Shown here one piece after another: positions 45,283 through 54,499 of a stretch of 64,000 nt of DNA. Made by a program: the position numbers and the translations under genes. Source of the stretch: Paenibacillus xylanexedens (GTDB taxonomy: Bacteria > Bacillota > Bacilli > Paenibacillales > Paenibacillaceae); NCBI RefSeq assembly GCF_007676705.1, contig NZ_VEBF01000002.1:310001-374000 (forward strand). The letters run 5' to 3'. The notes beneath the pieces were generated by a model. It was not told the origin of the DNA. It worked only from the letters and a program-made list of their open reading frames with translations, and ran no database searches. Positions within the stretch are counted from its first letter, which is position 1, and every line of letters begins with the position of its first letter.

Positions 45283-45573
45283 ATGAGTGACCAATGTGAA
45301 TTATGCGGAAGAGAACCTGTAGACACGACCATCCATCATCTGACACCCAAAGAAATGGGCGGAACATTCCTGCCAACAGCCAACCTGTGCATACCCTGTC
45401 ACAAACAGATTCATTCGCTATACACCAATCGTGACATTGTAACCCTTGGTCTCACTGACCTCCAATCCTTGAGACAAGATGAACGAATGATTCCATTTAT
45501 CCGCTGGATTCGCAAACAGCCTGCTTCAACGATTCCCCGCGTACGCAAGTCCAATCATGTTCGCAAATCGTAA
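45283..45573 (+). CDS. HNH-type small nuclease-like protein
   Basis: 96 residues. CELCGREPVDTTIHHLTPKEMGG and NLCIPCHKQIHSLYTNRDI give the HNH zinc/metal pattern: CxxC, the His-His pair, Asn in ANLCIPCHKQIH and a second CxxC-H. Small free-standing HNH proteins of this type are common in Bacillota; DNA cleavage is possible, role unknown. ATG with AAGGAGG. Confidence 0.82.
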   Translation: MSDQCELCGREPVDTTIHHLTPKEMGGTFLPTANLCIPCHKQIHSLYTNRDIVTLGLTDLQSLRQDERMIPFIRWIRKQPASTIPRVRKSNHVRKS

Positions 45574-45576
45574 ACC

Positions 45577-45642
45577 AAAAAGAACAGCTCCAAGGTAATG
45601 TGCCGGCAGAGGTGAATCCGCCTTCCCTTGTCACTGTTCTTA
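45577..45642 (-). terminator. Terminator after DUF4247 gene
   Basis: AAGAACAG and CTGTTCTT arms with an inner CAAGG/CCTTG, then five T residues on the minus strand, 45 bp past the stop. Also 3 bp past the HNH gene on the other strand. Confidence 0.72.
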
Positions 45643-45686
45643 AATGAACTTTGCGTTTAGCAGCCACGCTTATGATTAGATGCTTA

Positions 45687-46424
45687 TTATCTTCGCCTCT
45701 TAATCCGGCCGCCGCCCACTCTGGTTTTCGGTTTTTTGTAGGATTTCTTAGGTGAATCAAACAACCCACCACTGCTCTTGTTGCGATCAATGGTTCCCTT
45801 GCTCTGATCTTTGTTCCGGTTGAATAATCCGCCGCCAGATCCCACACTAGAATCTTTATCGCTTCCGCGCCTTGTAATCGTACCTTTCCGATCCACTGTA
45901 ATGGGTGGAGCAACTTTCTTGTCATTACTCGTTGGTGTACGGTAAGATCCTGCACTCGGTTTATACGTATCTTTATTGGTATATCCCCGATATTTACCAT
46001 ACCCCCGCCCGCCAAAAGAATCGAACAGATTACCGATTAACGTAGCGGTCAGATAACCTTGTAAAAAAGATGAATCGTAGTTCTGTCGAACATATTCCTT
46101 TGAGTCCACCTCAACCAAGGTATCCTCCGGTTTGTTCGGATCTTGTTGCAGATGATAATAATCGTCCTGATACACCAGGAACATACGCTCCGTATTCTCT
46201 GCCGAGATCTGATCCGGTTGCCTTTGCTCAGACAATTCCTGAGCCACTTCCGGAACCGTACGGTCCGAAGCCCGGTACACATAGGACGTTGAGTTACCAC
46301 TGCCACTAACCGATTCAAGCGGATATGTGTCCTGAACAGAAGGTGCTCCGCACGCGGACAACAGAGACATCACAAGGCTGAGGACCAGCATTAATTTTAA
46401 TCCATGTGCCAAGCGTTTTTTCAT
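45687..46424 (-). CDS. DUF4247-family lipoprotein
   Basis: A 245-residue lipoprotein. Signal peptide with lipobox LLSACG (Cys about 25); a DUF4247-type domain follows (SYVYRASDRTVPEVAQELSEQRQPDQISAENTERMFLVYQDDYYHLQQDP, EVDSKEYVRQNYDSSFLQGYL). The C-terminal ~90 residues are basic, Ser/Gly-rich and disordered, ending GGGRIKRRR, which could bind teichoic acid or nucleic acid. Last gene of the pspA cluster, 11 bp after the DUF4178 gene. Confidence 0.82.
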   Translation of the reverse strand: MKKRLAHGLKLMLVLSLVMSLLSACGAPSVQDTYPLESVSGSGNSTSYVYRASDRTVPEVAQELSEQRQPDQISAENTERMFLVYQDDYYHLQQDPNKPEDTLVEVDSKEYVRQNYDSSFLQGYLTATLIGNLFDSFGGRGYGKYRGYTNKDTYKPSAGSYRTPTSNDKKVAPPITVDRKGTITRRGSDKDSSVGSGGGLFNRNKDQSKGTIDRNKSSGGLFDSPKKSYKKPKTRVGGGRIKRRR

Positions 46425-46435
46425 TGGAACCTCTC

Positions 46436-46942
46436 CTAGCTCGAACGAATCACTTTGATATCCGCAGGAAGAATGGACTCACCCTCATACAGTGTAAATC
46501 TTCTGTCTTGCCACTCCACGCGGAGAAGCATATTATCATCAGACTGATACTGCCATACCAATTGTTCTCCAGCCTGGCCATAGGGAGTTCTGCCTGCCGT
46601 CGATACCATGCCTCCATATTCTTCCTCCAGATGATATGCACGGCCATCCAGGTCGAGTAATGTAGGCACCTCATCAGGTGCATCAAGCCTGCCGTCAATC
46701 GGTGTGTATAAGGCATAACGGGTGATTTCCCGTTCTTCAATATGCAAATATCGAAAAGCGGTACCATCCTGCAGCGTAAGCACAACTGCATTTCGAGCGC
46801 GATTTTGTACCCGACCAACGACTTCATAAGTGACGAGAGAAACCTCACAGATATCACCAGGTGCAAGCTGTAGCATGGTTTTCTCTGCCTGCGGTGGTTC
46901 AGGTTTCGTTAGTATTCCTTTAATACGTTTCCATACACTCAT
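46436..46942 (-). CDS. DUF4178-domain protein
   Basis: 168 residues; the DUF4178 pattern is seen in LAPGDICEVSLVTYEVVGRVQNRA, GTAFRYLHIEEREITRYALYTPIDGRL, YHLEEEYGGMVSTAGRTPYGQAGEQLVWQYQSDDNMLLRVEWQDRRFTLYEGE. A beta-rich cytoplasmic protein of unknown function, known to occur next to PspA and DUF350 genes. 23 bp after DUF350. AACAGGAG site. Confidence 0.83.
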   Translation of the reverse strand: MSVWKRIKGILTKPEPPQAEKTMLQLAPGDICEVSLVTYEVVGRVQNRARNAVVLTLQDGTAFRYLHIEEREITRYALYTPIDGRLDAPDEVPTLLDLDGRAYHLEEEYGGMVSTAGRTPYGQAGEQLVWQYQSDDNMLLRVEWQDRRFTLYEGESILPADIKVIRSS

Positions 46943-46965
46943 GATAATTACTCCTGTTCCTTATC

Positions 46966-47367
46966 TTATAAACAAGCTGCAATAATCAGTGCGCCCACGA
47001 TATGTAAAGCGCCAGAGAACAACCCGTATCCTGTCTTCCCTTGCTGAATTCCGGTATCCAGATCCAGAGTGGCCCATTTGCGAATCATAAAGTGTACGAC
47101 ACTCTCCAGAATCAACAAAATGATAAAGGATACAACGGAGACCAACAGTGCTTCTCCCAGATGACCAGCCGTAGAAATGGACGTAGCGAGTACATACCCT
47201 TGCGCAAATAATTTCATCACCATACGTGTAGTAACGGCCATATTGCCAGCCTTAACTTCAGCAAAATCCTTATATTTCGTGAACAGTGAATCAACATACA
47301 TCAAAACAAACAGCAAAACCGCACCAGATCCGGTCCAGACCAGCATCGCCAAAATGTTCAAATCCAT
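46966..47367 (-). CDS. DUF350-family membrane protein
   Basis: 133 residues, four predicted helices (about 5-27, 55-75, 82-100, 115-133). The family is YjfL-like. Gly/Ser motifs LATSISTAGHLGEALLVSVVSF and VHFMIRKWATLDLDTGIQQGKTGYGLFSGALHIVGA fit it. Role unknown; associated with PspA in envelope-stress clusters, which this context supports. Confidence 0.82.
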   Translation of the reverse strand: MDLNILAMLVWTGSGAVLLFVLMYVDSLFTKYKDFAEVKAGNMAVTTRMVMKLFAQGYVLATSISTAGHLGEALLVSVVSFIILLILESVVHFMIRKWATLDLDTGIQQGKTGYGLFSGALHIVGALIIAACL

Positions 47368-47406
47368 TTACACAGCCCCCACATATCAACATGAACCGCA
47401 TTTAAA

Positions 47407-47436
47407 AGCGAAGGAGAAACGCTCTTCTCCTCCGCT
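47407..47436 (-). promoter_or_regulatory. Hairpin between pspA and the DUF350 gene
   Basis: Minus-strand AGCGGAGGAGAA pairs with TTTCTCCTTCGCT around GAGCG, then TTTT. Its position inside the transcript suggests partial termination or mRNA processing that makes PspA more abundant than the membrane proteins. Confidence 0.65.
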
Positions 47437-47462
47437 GGTTAACCCTGCTGACAACCAAGGTG

Positions 47463-48134
47463 TTAGTTTTTATTATCGTATTGTTTCATCAATGCTGCGA
47501 GTTCGTCTTCAACAGCCTGATCTTTACCCAACTTCTCGAACTCTTCATCAAGCGACTTGTCTTTGGATGACATCTCGTTGCTTGCTTCAGCTTGAGCTTC
47601 CATTTGCATCATTTTCTCTTCCATACGCTTCATGCCGGCACTTGCCGTATCCGAGCCAAATCCATTCAACGCTTTGTTGATTTCCGTTTGGGCTTTTGCT
47701 GCATTGTAGCGGGCTACCAATGTTTCGCGTTTGTTCTTCATTTGAGTCAACTGCTTACGCATCTCATCGAGCTTGCCACGCAGGTTATCTGCAGAAGCCT
47801 TGTTCTGATCATAGCTGGTTTTGTACTCAGCCATCTTCTCTTCAGCAACCTTTTTCTCTTCAAGAGCCCGGCGAGCCAAGTCCAGGTTCTGAGCACGTGC
47901 CGCCGTGTGCGCCTGTTCTTCACGTTTCTTCACAAGAGCTTCCTGCTCTTCGAACAACTGCTTGAATTTCTTCTCAATGGCGATCTGTGCGGCTACTGCT
48001 TTCTCCGCATCCTCCAGGTCCTCTTGCATGTCACGGATATATTGGTCCGTCATCTTGATTGGATCTTCTGCCTTGTCAATAATGGCATTAATGTTAGACA
48101 TCGTTAAATCACGCAATCGTTTGAAAATGGACAT
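47463..48134 (-). CDS. pspA: PspA/IM30-family phage shock protein
   Basis: A 223-residue coiled-coil protein of the ESCRT-III-like family that protects the cytoplasmic membrane. N-terminal amphipathic helix MSIFKRLRDLTMSNINAIIDKAEDPIKMTDQYIRDMQEDLEDAEKAVAAQIA, then long helices with heptads to residue ~190 and an acidic C-terminal helix. The ATG at 48134 has AGGAGGAA; the longer frame from 48215 adds unrelated residues. First gene of pspA-DUF350-DUF4178-DUF4247. Confidence 0.93.
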   Translation of the reverse strand: MSIFKRLRDLTMSNINAIIDKAEDPIKMTDQYIRDMQEDLEDAEKAVAAQIAIEKKFKQLFEEQEALVKKREEQAHTAARAQNLDLARRALEEKKVAEEKMAEYKTSYDQNKASADNLRGKLDEMRKQLTQMKNKRETLVARYNAAKAQTEINKALNGFGSDTASAGMKRMEEKMMQMEAQAEASNEMSSKDKSLDEEFEKLGKDQAVEDELAALMKQYDNKN

Positions 48135-48245
48135 TATGGTATTCCTCCTAGTCGATATTACATCGTATATATTTATACATACGTAACAATCTACAACTCG
48201 TTTCAATTTTAGCAAATAAAATCAAAACATGCGATTGCTCTTACG

Positions 48246-48587
48246 TCAGGAAGATTGTTTATCCTTATTCAGATGATCCTCCATCAACCTCTCTGCAGTC
48301 TGCACGATTTCGTCGATCTGCATCCGTGTAATGGAATCAAAATGGATACCCATAATTACCGTAACGGTTACTTTCAGCTGCAGGGCAGCCTTTCGGGCAA
48401 GCCGCTCACAGAGCTCTTGTTCCTTATGACCCGGAATATGTACCGTAGTCCCACTAACCCGCTCATGATCCACATAGAACGTGGCTACAGCGCCAATATG
48501 CGCCTTTCCTCCAGTAACGAGAAAAACCTTATCCTCTCCTGCTTCAATCACCTGTAAACGTATCGATTTCAAATCATATGTACTCAT
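48246..48587 (-). CDS. LpdD-like protein (prenylated-flavin chaperone domain family)
   Basis: A 113-residue single-domain protein. VFLVTGGKAHIGAVATFYVD, VSGTTVHIPGHKEQELCERLARKAALQLKVTVTVIMGIHFDSITRMQIDEIV fits the LpdD-like domain, known as an assembly partner for UbiD-type decarboxylases. No decarboxylase (UbiD) gene is in the window, so the partner is unknown. ATG 48587, six bases after AGGTGG. Gap of 111 bp to pspA, so probably a separate unit. Confidence 0.6.
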   Translation of the reverse strand: MSTYDLKSIRLQVIEAGEDKVFLVTGGKAHIGAVATFYVDHERVSGTTVHIPGHKEQELCERLARKAALQLKVTVTVIMGIHFDSITRMQIDEIVQTAERLMEDHLNKDKQSS

Positions 48588-48740
48588 AGCCATCCACCTA
48601 TCCTTCTCTATATGTTATATATGGAGGAATTATGGCTTTCATGAGCTACATCGGCAATGAAAATTCTCACACTACGCATAACTTATGGATACCCCGGGCA
48701 TACCAAAGAGAACGTCATTTTGGAAAAGGAGGCCGTTATT

Positions 48741-49535
48741 ATGCGCGTACGCCTCATTATGCTGATGGTTATCGTTATTTTTCTCGGAGGATATCATGCT
48801 CCAGTTGTTTCATCGCGGGATGCTTCAAGCCCGCCAAGTGAGTCGGTATCAGGTTCAGATTCCGCGGAAGAAGAACAACTGACATTGGGACAATTACGTC
48901 AAAAATATGCCGATACGTTCAAAACCAATGGTCCTTCAACCAAGCAGGTTGCACTGACTTTTGATGATGTGCCCGATCCACGATTTACTCCGCAAGTGCT
49001 GGATGTATTGAAAAAATACAAAGTCAGAGCTACCTTCTTCATCGTGGGTAGTCGTGCTGAGAAACATCCAGATCTGGTAAAACGCATGGTTAAGGAAGGA
49101 CATATCGTTGGCAATCACAGCTACAATCATCCGGAATTCAGTAAGCTGTCGATGAATGCCTTTCGCAAACAAATTTTACATACCGGCGATATTATTCATC
49201 ACCTCACGGGACATACCCCCAAAATGATACGGCCACCTTATGGTGACATTAATGAGGAACAGCTGAAATGGGCTGCCAGACAGCATTATAGCATTGTGAA
49301 CTGGAATGTGGATTCGTTGGACTGGAAAGGCCTCTCCAAGGAAAAGGTGAAAGATAATATCCTATCTGCCGTGAAACCTGGTTCCATCGTTCTGCAGCAT
49401 GCAGGAGGCGGTGTGGGATCTAACCTGAACGGTACTATTGAGGCTCTGCCCGAAGTCATTGAGGAACTGCGTCACCGCGGATATGAACTGGTCACGTTGG
49501 ACGAAATGTTGGGATTGCCTAAGGCCAAAGATTAG
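48741..49535 (+). CDS. Polysaccharide deacetylase (CE4/NodB)
   Basis: About 264 residues with an N-terminal signal or membrane segment (MRVRLIMLMVIVIFLGGYH) and a Ser/Glu-rich linker, then a NodB domain. Motif 1 VALTFDDVPD (metal Asp pair), motif 2 HSYNHPEFSK (HxxxH), motif 3 RPPYGDIN, motif 4 WNVDSLDWKG and motif 5 IVLQHAGG. It would deacetylate peptidoglycan or chitin-like polymers at the cell surface, giving lysozyme resistance. ATG 48741 has AAGGAGG, preferred over 48657. Confidence 0.9.
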   Translation: MRVRLIMLMVIVIFLGGYHAPVVSSRDASSPPSESVSGSDSAEEEQLTLGQLRQKYADTFKTNGPSTKQVALTFDDVPDPRFTPQVLDVLKKYKVRATFFIVGSRAEKHPDLVKRMVKEGHIVGNHSYNHPEFSKLSMNAFRKQILHTGDIIHHLTGHTPKMIRPPYGDINEEQLKWAARQHYSIVNWNVDSLDWKGLSKEKVKDNILSAVKPGSIVLQHAGGGVGSNLNGTIEALPEVIEELRHRGYELVTLDEMLGLPKAKD

Positions 49536-49576
49536 AATGTCCATAATCCGTGTTGGGAAATGATTGCGAATGTTAA

Positions 49577-49618
49577 AAGGTGCCTGTTCAATCGCAAGTT
49601 AGCGACTGACAGACACCC
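49577..49618 (-). terminator. Hairpin past the LysM-3D gene
   Basis: GGTG-CCTGT pairs with ACAG-CACC with an inner GCGA/TCGC element; four T residues follow on the minus strand. Weak terminator. Confidence 0.5.
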
Positions 49619-49648
49619 TGTTTGAATTCATTAGATGTAATTTACTTT

Positions 49649-50320
49649 CTACTTCAGAATGAAGAGCTCGATATCCTGAAAACCAAATGTGCTTACGGAC
49701 TGCTTGCTACCCGGAATGAAGATATCAATCCGGTGACCCTTGATTGCACCGCCCACATCACGTGCTGTGGCTACAAAAGCCTGTTTGGGCAATCCCGGAT
49801 GGCTGTGACCTGTGACCAATACTTTGGTTCCGAGCGGAATCACACTTGGATCAACTGCAATCGTACCCAGTTCAAGATCATTGCCGAAGTAATCCACAGG
49901 ACCCCAACCTCCATTTTCGGACGGATCTGCAGAGTATGCCGTTGCTTTCACATTGACTGCTTTACTGTAATCAAACGTTTTGCCCCAGGCTTGAACCACT
50001 TTGTTATCTGCGTTAACGTCCAAGCTTGCTGTGGTAATCGTCTTCGCTTGAGCCTTGCTTTCCGTAGCGACAGCAGCAACTTTGTTTGCTTTGCCGGGGA
50101 TTGTAATTTTCAAACCACCATAAATGTTGTAAGGCGAAATGTCGTTATTTGCTTTAACCAACGTGTTAAGTGCTATTCCATATTGTTTCGATAAGGTGTA
50201 GAAGGTATCCCCCTCTTTGGCCACATGAACTGAATCTGCGTGAGCCGGAACGGCTTGAATAAGCATTGCTGTTGTCAATAATGCTACTGCTGTTTGGGCT
50301 ATACGTTTCTTGTTAATCAT
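49649..50320 (-). CDS. LysM and 3D-domain cell-wall protein
   Basis: A 223-residue secreted wall-remodelling enzyme. Signal peptide to about residue 28 (AHA|DS), one LysM domain (VHVAKEGDTFYTLSKQYGIALNTLVKANNDISPYNIYGGLKITIP), a linker, then a 3D domain (VKATAYSADPSENGGWGPVDYFGNDLELGTIAVDPSVIPLGTKVLV, FVATARDVGGAIKGHRIDIFI) whose three Asp are typical of YocH/MltA-like lytic enzymes. It is controlled by a c-di-AMP riboswitch in its leader. ATG with GGGAGGAAG. Confidence 0.92.
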   Translation of the reverse strand: MINKKRIAQTAVALLTTAMLIQAVPAHADSVHVAKEGDTFYTLSKQYGIALNTLVKANNDISPYNIYGGLKITIPGKANKVAAVATESKAQAKTITTASLDVNADNKVVQAWGKTFDYSKAVNVKATAYSADPSENGGWGPVDYFGNDLELGTIAVDPSVIPLGTKVLVTGHSHPGLPKQAFVATARDVGGAIKGHRIDIFIPGSKQSVSTFGFQDIELFILK

Positions 50321-50337
50321 GGTCTTCCTCCCTCATT

Positions 50338-50512
50338 TTGCCTGCGAAGTTAGTTGTCGGATTCGGATGAGGAGCCACCCTATAGGTTCTTCGTTACATT
50401 CGGAAACATTATGTACCCCTAATTCACCCCAAGCAGTGTGCCGTAGATCTTCCCCCTGCACGATCTGCATTGTTACATCCCCCGCACTCCCTGTCCGGAA
50501 GTTTCGGCAGAG
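50338..50512 (-). promoter_or_regulatory. c-di-AMP riboswitch (ydaO/yuaA type)
   Basis: Read on the minus strand the conserved blocks appear in order: TGCCGAAACTTCCGG, GGGAGTGCGGGGGA, GGGGTGAATTAGGGGTA, AACCTATAGGGTGG, ATCCGAATCCGACA and CTAACTTCGCAGGC. It lies 18 bp before the start of the LysM-3D gene. c-di-AMP usually turns such genes off. No separate terminator was resolved between aptamer and gene; the wall hydrolase leader itself may fold. The remaining 50513-50730 holds only the ABC-operon terminator. Confidence 0.93.
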
Positions 50513-50679
50513 TTCAATATATCACAATTTTGTAACCTGAACTTGTAGTAATTCTTACCAAATGATTTTCAATCATCTGTAAGAATACTGGATAATTTCG
50601 AGATGTTGGATGCACCGATTCCTTAATATTAAGTTACAGAAAAGTTACTTTTCGACTCTGTTAATGTTTATTACGCATA

Positions 50680-50720
50680 AAAAAATAGCGTTACCGACAT
50701 GAAGTCAGCAACGCTATTCG
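50680..50720 (-). terminator. Terminator after amino acid ABC operon
   Basis: AATAGCGTT-CTGAC and GTCGG-AACGCTATT stem, then seven T residues, 10 bp past the ATPase stop. Confidence 0.9.
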
Positions 50721-50730
50721 ATCCATGAAT

Positions 50731-51459
50731 TTAGAGTACTTTAGCAAGAAAATCACGTGTCCGTGAATGTTTCGGTGCTCCGAACACCTCGTCTGGTGTT
50801 CCCTCTTCCACAATAACCCCGCCATCCATGAACAGGATCCGGTCTCCCACTTCACGTGCAAAACCCATCTCATGCGTCACGATGACCATGGTCATCCCGC
50901 CTTCTGCAAGACGTTTCATGACATCCAATACTTCACCGACCATCTCAGGGTCCAGTGCCGAAGTAGGCTCGTCAAACAGCATGACATGCGGTTGCATGGC
51001 CAATGCTCTTGCAATGGCGATCCGCTGCTTCTGTCCACCGGACAGCTGATTCGGGAATGTATCTTTCTTATCGTACAAGCCCACAGTGTTAAGCAGATCA
51101 GCAGCAATTTTCTCCGCTTCCTGCGTGGATTGCTTCTTCACTTTGATTGGGGCAATTGTAATGTTTTGCTGCACCGTTTTGTGTGGGAACAGGTTAAAAT
51201 GCTGGAACACCATCCCCATTTTTTCACGAGTCGCGTTAATGTTGTGCTTGGGGTCCGTAATTGACACACCTTCAAAATCGATTTCACCTGATGTAGGTTG
51301 TTCCAAGAGGTTCAGACAACGCAAGAATGTACTTTTACCTGAACCGGAAGGACCGATGACCACGACAACCTCGCCTTTGCCAATCGTCACGTTAATGCCC
51401 TTAAGCACATCGTTATTTCCATAAGATTTGTGTAATTGTCTAACGTCTATCACTTGCAC
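50731..51459 (-). CDS. Amino acid ABC transporter ATP-binding protein
   Basis: A 242-residue ABC ATPase of the polar amino acid (GlnQ/HisP) type. Walker [10 protein letters not shown] (34-42), Q-loop FQHFNLFPH, signature [15 protein letters not shown], Walker [15 protein letters not shown] and the switch VTHEMGF. Its start overlaps the end of the fused permease gene by 20 bp, so translation is coupled. GTG start at 51459, or GTG at 51453. Together they form a complete importer with two polypeptides. Confidence 0.94.
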   Translation of the reverse strand: MQVIDVRQLHKSYGNNDVLKGINVTIGKGEVVVVIGPSGSGKSTFLRCLNLLEQPTSGEIDFEGVSITDPKHNINATREKMGMVFQHFNLFPHKTVQQNITIAPIKVKKQSTQEAEKIAADLLNTVGLYDKKDTFPNQLSGGQKQRIAIARALAMQPHVMLFDEPTSALDPEMVGEVLDVMKRLAEGGMTMVIVTHEMGFAREVGDRILFMDGGVIVEEGTPDEVFGAPKHSRTRDFLAKVL

Positions 51460-52903
51460 TCAACTTCCTTTCCAGTCGTCCCAGCAGCTTGGACAAAATG
51501 AACGTCAATACAAAGTAAATGGCTGCCGCAATGACAAACGGACTCATTCCTTGGTACGTAATGTTTTTGACAACACTTGCCTGATACATAATGTCCACCA
51601 TACCGATAACAGAGATAATGGAGGATTCCTTGATGATCGTTATGAATTCATTACCAATTGCTGGCAATACGGCCTTGAAAGCCTGTGGCAATATGATGTA
51701 ACGCATGGCTGCACCTCTGCCCATTCCGAGGGAGCGAGCTGCTTCCAACTGGCCACGATCCACCCCTTGAATACCTGCACGGAAAATTTCCGCAAGATAG
51801 GCACCACTATTGATGGAAAGTGTGATAATACCCGCTTGAAGGGGACTAAAATTAATACCAAATGTCAGGGCCAATCCGTAATAGATTATCATCAATTGCA
51901 CTAGCATCGGAGTACCCCGAATGACTTCGACATACGCTGTTCCAATCCAACGCAGAATGGCTACATCATGCAGACGGAACAAACAGATGATCAGTCCGAT
52001 GATAACCCCAAATATTACACCAAGTGCAGATAACAGGAGCGTGTATCCTATACCTGTTGCATAGAAGCTCTTGTATTGCCAGAACACTTCAAATATATTT
52101 TGTGATTTGTTCACTTTATCAGCCATCAGGAGACTGGCGTCTGTGACCATTTGTTCGATCTTATTTTCACTTTTCAATCGCTCGAGCGTTCCATTTACCG
52201 CACTTAGCAACTCTGTATTACCTTTACGGATTCCAATTGCTGCTTCTACCTGTTCTTCATCAGGAACAGCAGGAGCAAGTGCAATCACATCGTCCAGATA
52301 TCCCGCAGCAACGGTATCTTCAACGATTGCTGCATTTATACGATTCGTTTGCAACTGCAACACAATATCAGAAATTTTATCGAGCGCAGTAAGCTTCGCT
52401 CCTGGGATATTCTGTCCAATCGTCTCTTGAATGGAACCCTTCTGCACCCCTATTTTTTCATTCTCCAGTTCTGCCATCGTCGGATATTTGTCTTTATCCG
52501 CACTGCGAACCATGATTACTTGTTTGGACTTGTAATAGGTGTCGGAAAAATCAATACTTTGCTTCCGCTCATCGGTTGGTGTCATGCCCGAGATGACCAG
52601 ATCCACACGACCGCTCTGCAATGCAGGCAGGAGTCCGTCGAAGCCCATATCTTCAATGACAAGCTCAGCGCCAAGGTCTTTGGCAATTTCTTTGGCAATG
52701 GCAATATCAAAACCAACAATTTGATCTTTGCCATCGATCACTTTATGGAATTCATAGGGTGCAAAATCGGCACTTGTACCGAGCACCAGCTTTTTACTGC
52801 TTGAATTGTCTGTAGTCCCACTTGCAAGTGCCACAGGAACGGCAGCCGTCAGCAGAACGACAAAGGTCAACAGCATCATAGTGTAACGACTTATCAATTT
52901 CAA
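51440..52903 (-). CDS. Fused amino acid substrate-binding protein/permease
   Basis: 487 residues. A signal peptide (to about 28), an SBP_bac_3 binding domain (38-265: [51 protein letters not shown]) and a His/Glu/Gln/Arg-type permease (about 280-487) with the EAA loop [31 protein letters not shown]. The fused layout means the binding domain stays tethered outside. A minus-strand promoter (TTGCAT, 17 bp, TATAAT) lies 56 bp upstream. Confidence 0.93.
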   Translation of the reverse strand: MKLISRYTMMLLTFVVLLTAAVPVALASGTTDNSSSKKLVLGTSADFAPYEFHKVIDGKDQIVGFDIAIAKEIAKDLGAELVIEDMGFDGLLPALQSGRVDLVISGMTPTDERKQSIDFSDTYYKSKQVIMVRSADKDKYPTMAELENEKIGVQKGSIQETIGQNIPGAKLTALDKISDIVLQLQTNRINAAIVEDTVAAGYLDDVIALAPAVPDEEQVEAAIGIRKGNTELLSAVNGTLERLKSENKIEQMVTDASLLMADKVNKSQNIFEVFWQYKSFYATGIGYTLLLSALGVIFGVIIGLIICLFRLHDVAILRWIGTAYVEVIRGTPMLVQLMIIYYGLALTFGINFSPLQAGIITLSINSGAYLAEIFRAGIQGVDRGQLEAARSLGMGRGAAMRYIILPQAFKAVLPAIGNEFITIIKESSIISVIGMVDIMYQASVVKNITYQGMSPFVIAAAIYFVLTFILSKLLGRLERKLSASDRR

Positions 52904-52958
52904 CCTTGTTCTCTCCCCTTACAATACTTTGTATGCTTCTCATGTTGATGACTGAGTC

Positions 52959-52987
52959 ATTATAAAGTACAATGCATGATTATGCAA
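52959..52987 (-). promoter_or_regulatory. Sigma-A-like promoter for amino acid ABC operon
   Basis: On the minus strand TTGCAT (52987-52982) and TATAAT (52964-52959) are separated by exactly 17 bp. It lies 56 bp before the fused permease start. Confidence 0.7.
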
Positions 52988-53086
52988 TGCATTTTGACAT
53001 TACAAATCTTGACTTGTTTCTGAAAAAATGAAGCAAACATGATATAATCAATGAATTATTTTCATTTTTGTATAAGGAGTTTACTA

Positions 53087-54262
53087 ATGACATCTAACAA
53101 ATCACAGATCCTGAAGCTTATTGATCAATATGCTTCCCGTTTTAAAGCCATTTCATCATATATCGGTGCCAACCCCGAACTGGGAAATGAAGAGTTCCTT
53201 GCTTCTGCTCGTCTAAAAGAAGAACTGGTCTATCACGGGTTCGCTGTAGAGGCTCCAATCCTTGGACTGGACACAGCTTTTATTGGAACCTATTCAGCCG
53301 CCAAACCCGGCCCTACCATCGCATTACTGTGTGAGTATGACGCGTTGCCGGAGATCGGTCACGCTTGTGGTCACCATCTGATCTGCATGATGAGTCTTGG
53401 GGCTGCTGTTGGGCTAAAATCCATTCTGGATGAAGTCGGCGGAACAATTAAAGTGTTTGGTACACCCGCTGAGGAGACACGTGGTGCCAAAGTTCCTATG
53501 GCTGAAGCAGGCTTGTTCGATGACTGCGATGTCGCTCTGATGGCGCATCCATATTATGCCTATGAAAAATCAGGCAGTTCACTGGCTATTGATGCTGTAC
53601 AATTTGAATTCCATGGCAGATCTTCACATGCTGCTGCAAGTCCACATGAAGGCATTAACGCACTTGATGCCGTTATTCAAACGTTCAATGGAATCAATGC
53701 ATTCCGGCAACAAGTGAAAAGCACCGTTCGTATCCACGGTGTGATCAACAACGGGGGTCAAGCGGCAAACATCATTCCTGACTATGCTTCCGCGCAATTT
53801 TATGTACGTGCAGCAACCAGAAAAGAGCTGAATATCCTCACGGAACGTGTGATTCAGATCGCTGAAGGCTCTGCTCTCCAGACAGGCTGCAAGCTGGTGA
53901 CGTCCAACTATGAAACGTCCTATGACGAGATGGTCACCAATGAAGCATTCTCAGCTGCATTTAGTCAAAATCTGATGGAACTGGGCATCCCTCAAGAAGA
54001 GATTGTGAGTGGTAACGATCATGGCTCCATGGACATCGGTAACGTTTCCCTGAAATGTCCTGCCATCCATCCTTACATTCGTGTTGTAGACGAGGTGCAC
54101 ACACTGCACTCCATAGCCTTCCGTGATCTTGCACTCCAAGAGCGCGCCCTGGACGGGATGATTCTGGGAGCCAAGGCACTCGCTACAACAGCCTACGACG
54201 TCCTGAGCCAGCCGGAACTGCTTCAATCCATCCGTACTGAGTTCGAGCAAGCTATTCGTTAA
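53087..54262 (+). CDS. M20-family amidohydrolase (peptidase-like)
   Basis: About 391 residues, dinuclear metal hydrolase of M20D (aminoacylase/IAA-amidohydrolase) type. Metal-binding and catalytic motifs: ALLCEYDALPEIGHACGHHLICMMSLGAA, GTPAEETRGAKVPM, ALMAHP and the dimerisation domain VQFEFHGRSSHAAASPHEGINALDAVI. Substrate is probably an N-acyl amino acid or p-aminobenzoyl-type amide. ATG 53087 with AAGGAG. It diverges from the amino acid importer, which may supply or share substrates. Confidence 0.88.
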   Translation: MTSNKSQILKLIDQYASRFKAISSYIGANPELGNEEFLASARLKEELVYHGFAVEAPILGLDTAFIGTYSAAKPGPTIALLCEYDALPEIGHACGHHLICMMSLGAAVGLKSILDEVGGTIKVFGTPAEETRGAKVPMAEAGLFDDCDVALMAHPYYAYEKSGSSLAIDAVQFEFHGRSSHAAASPHEGINALDAVIQTFNGINAFRQQVKSTVRIHGVINNGGQAANIIPDYASAQFYVRAATRKELNILTERVIQIAEGSALQTGCKLVTSNYETSYDEMVTNEAFSAAFSQNLMELGIPQEEIVSGNDHGSMDIGNVSLKCPAIHPYIRVVDEVHTLHSIAFRDLALQERALDGMILGAKALATTAYDVLSQPELLQSIRTEFEQAIR

Positions 54263-54285
54263 CATTTGTTTCAGCACGTTGCATA

Positions 54286-54336
54286 GGGGTACCCTGAGAG
54301 GGCTTGAATTTCAAGCTTGTTCCGGGTACCCCTTTT
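54286..54336 (+). terminator. Terminator after M20 gene
   Basis: GGGGTACCC pairs with GGGTACCCC with an inner GCTTGAA/TTCAAGC stem; TTTT follows. Confidence 0.85.
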
Positions 54337-54499
54337 CGTAATAATCTGTAAGTATATCCAGTAAGAAGCTGGATATGCTATGAAAAAAAGCCTTGAAAAC
54401 ACTGAAAATAATACATTTTATTACAGCAAATATGGTTCATTTGCTGGCTAACTTGGTTATATATTGCTATAACTTATCCTATATTCAGGAGGTGCTGTC

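Noticed and set aside
47592..48107. 171-residue plus-strand frame opposite pspA
   Set aside because: Antisense of a coiled-coil gene with biased codon use; no start signal.
53005..53048. TTGACT and TATAAT upstream of the M20 gene as a promoter
   Set aside because: The spacing is 28 bp, too long for sigma-A; no better -35 was seen.
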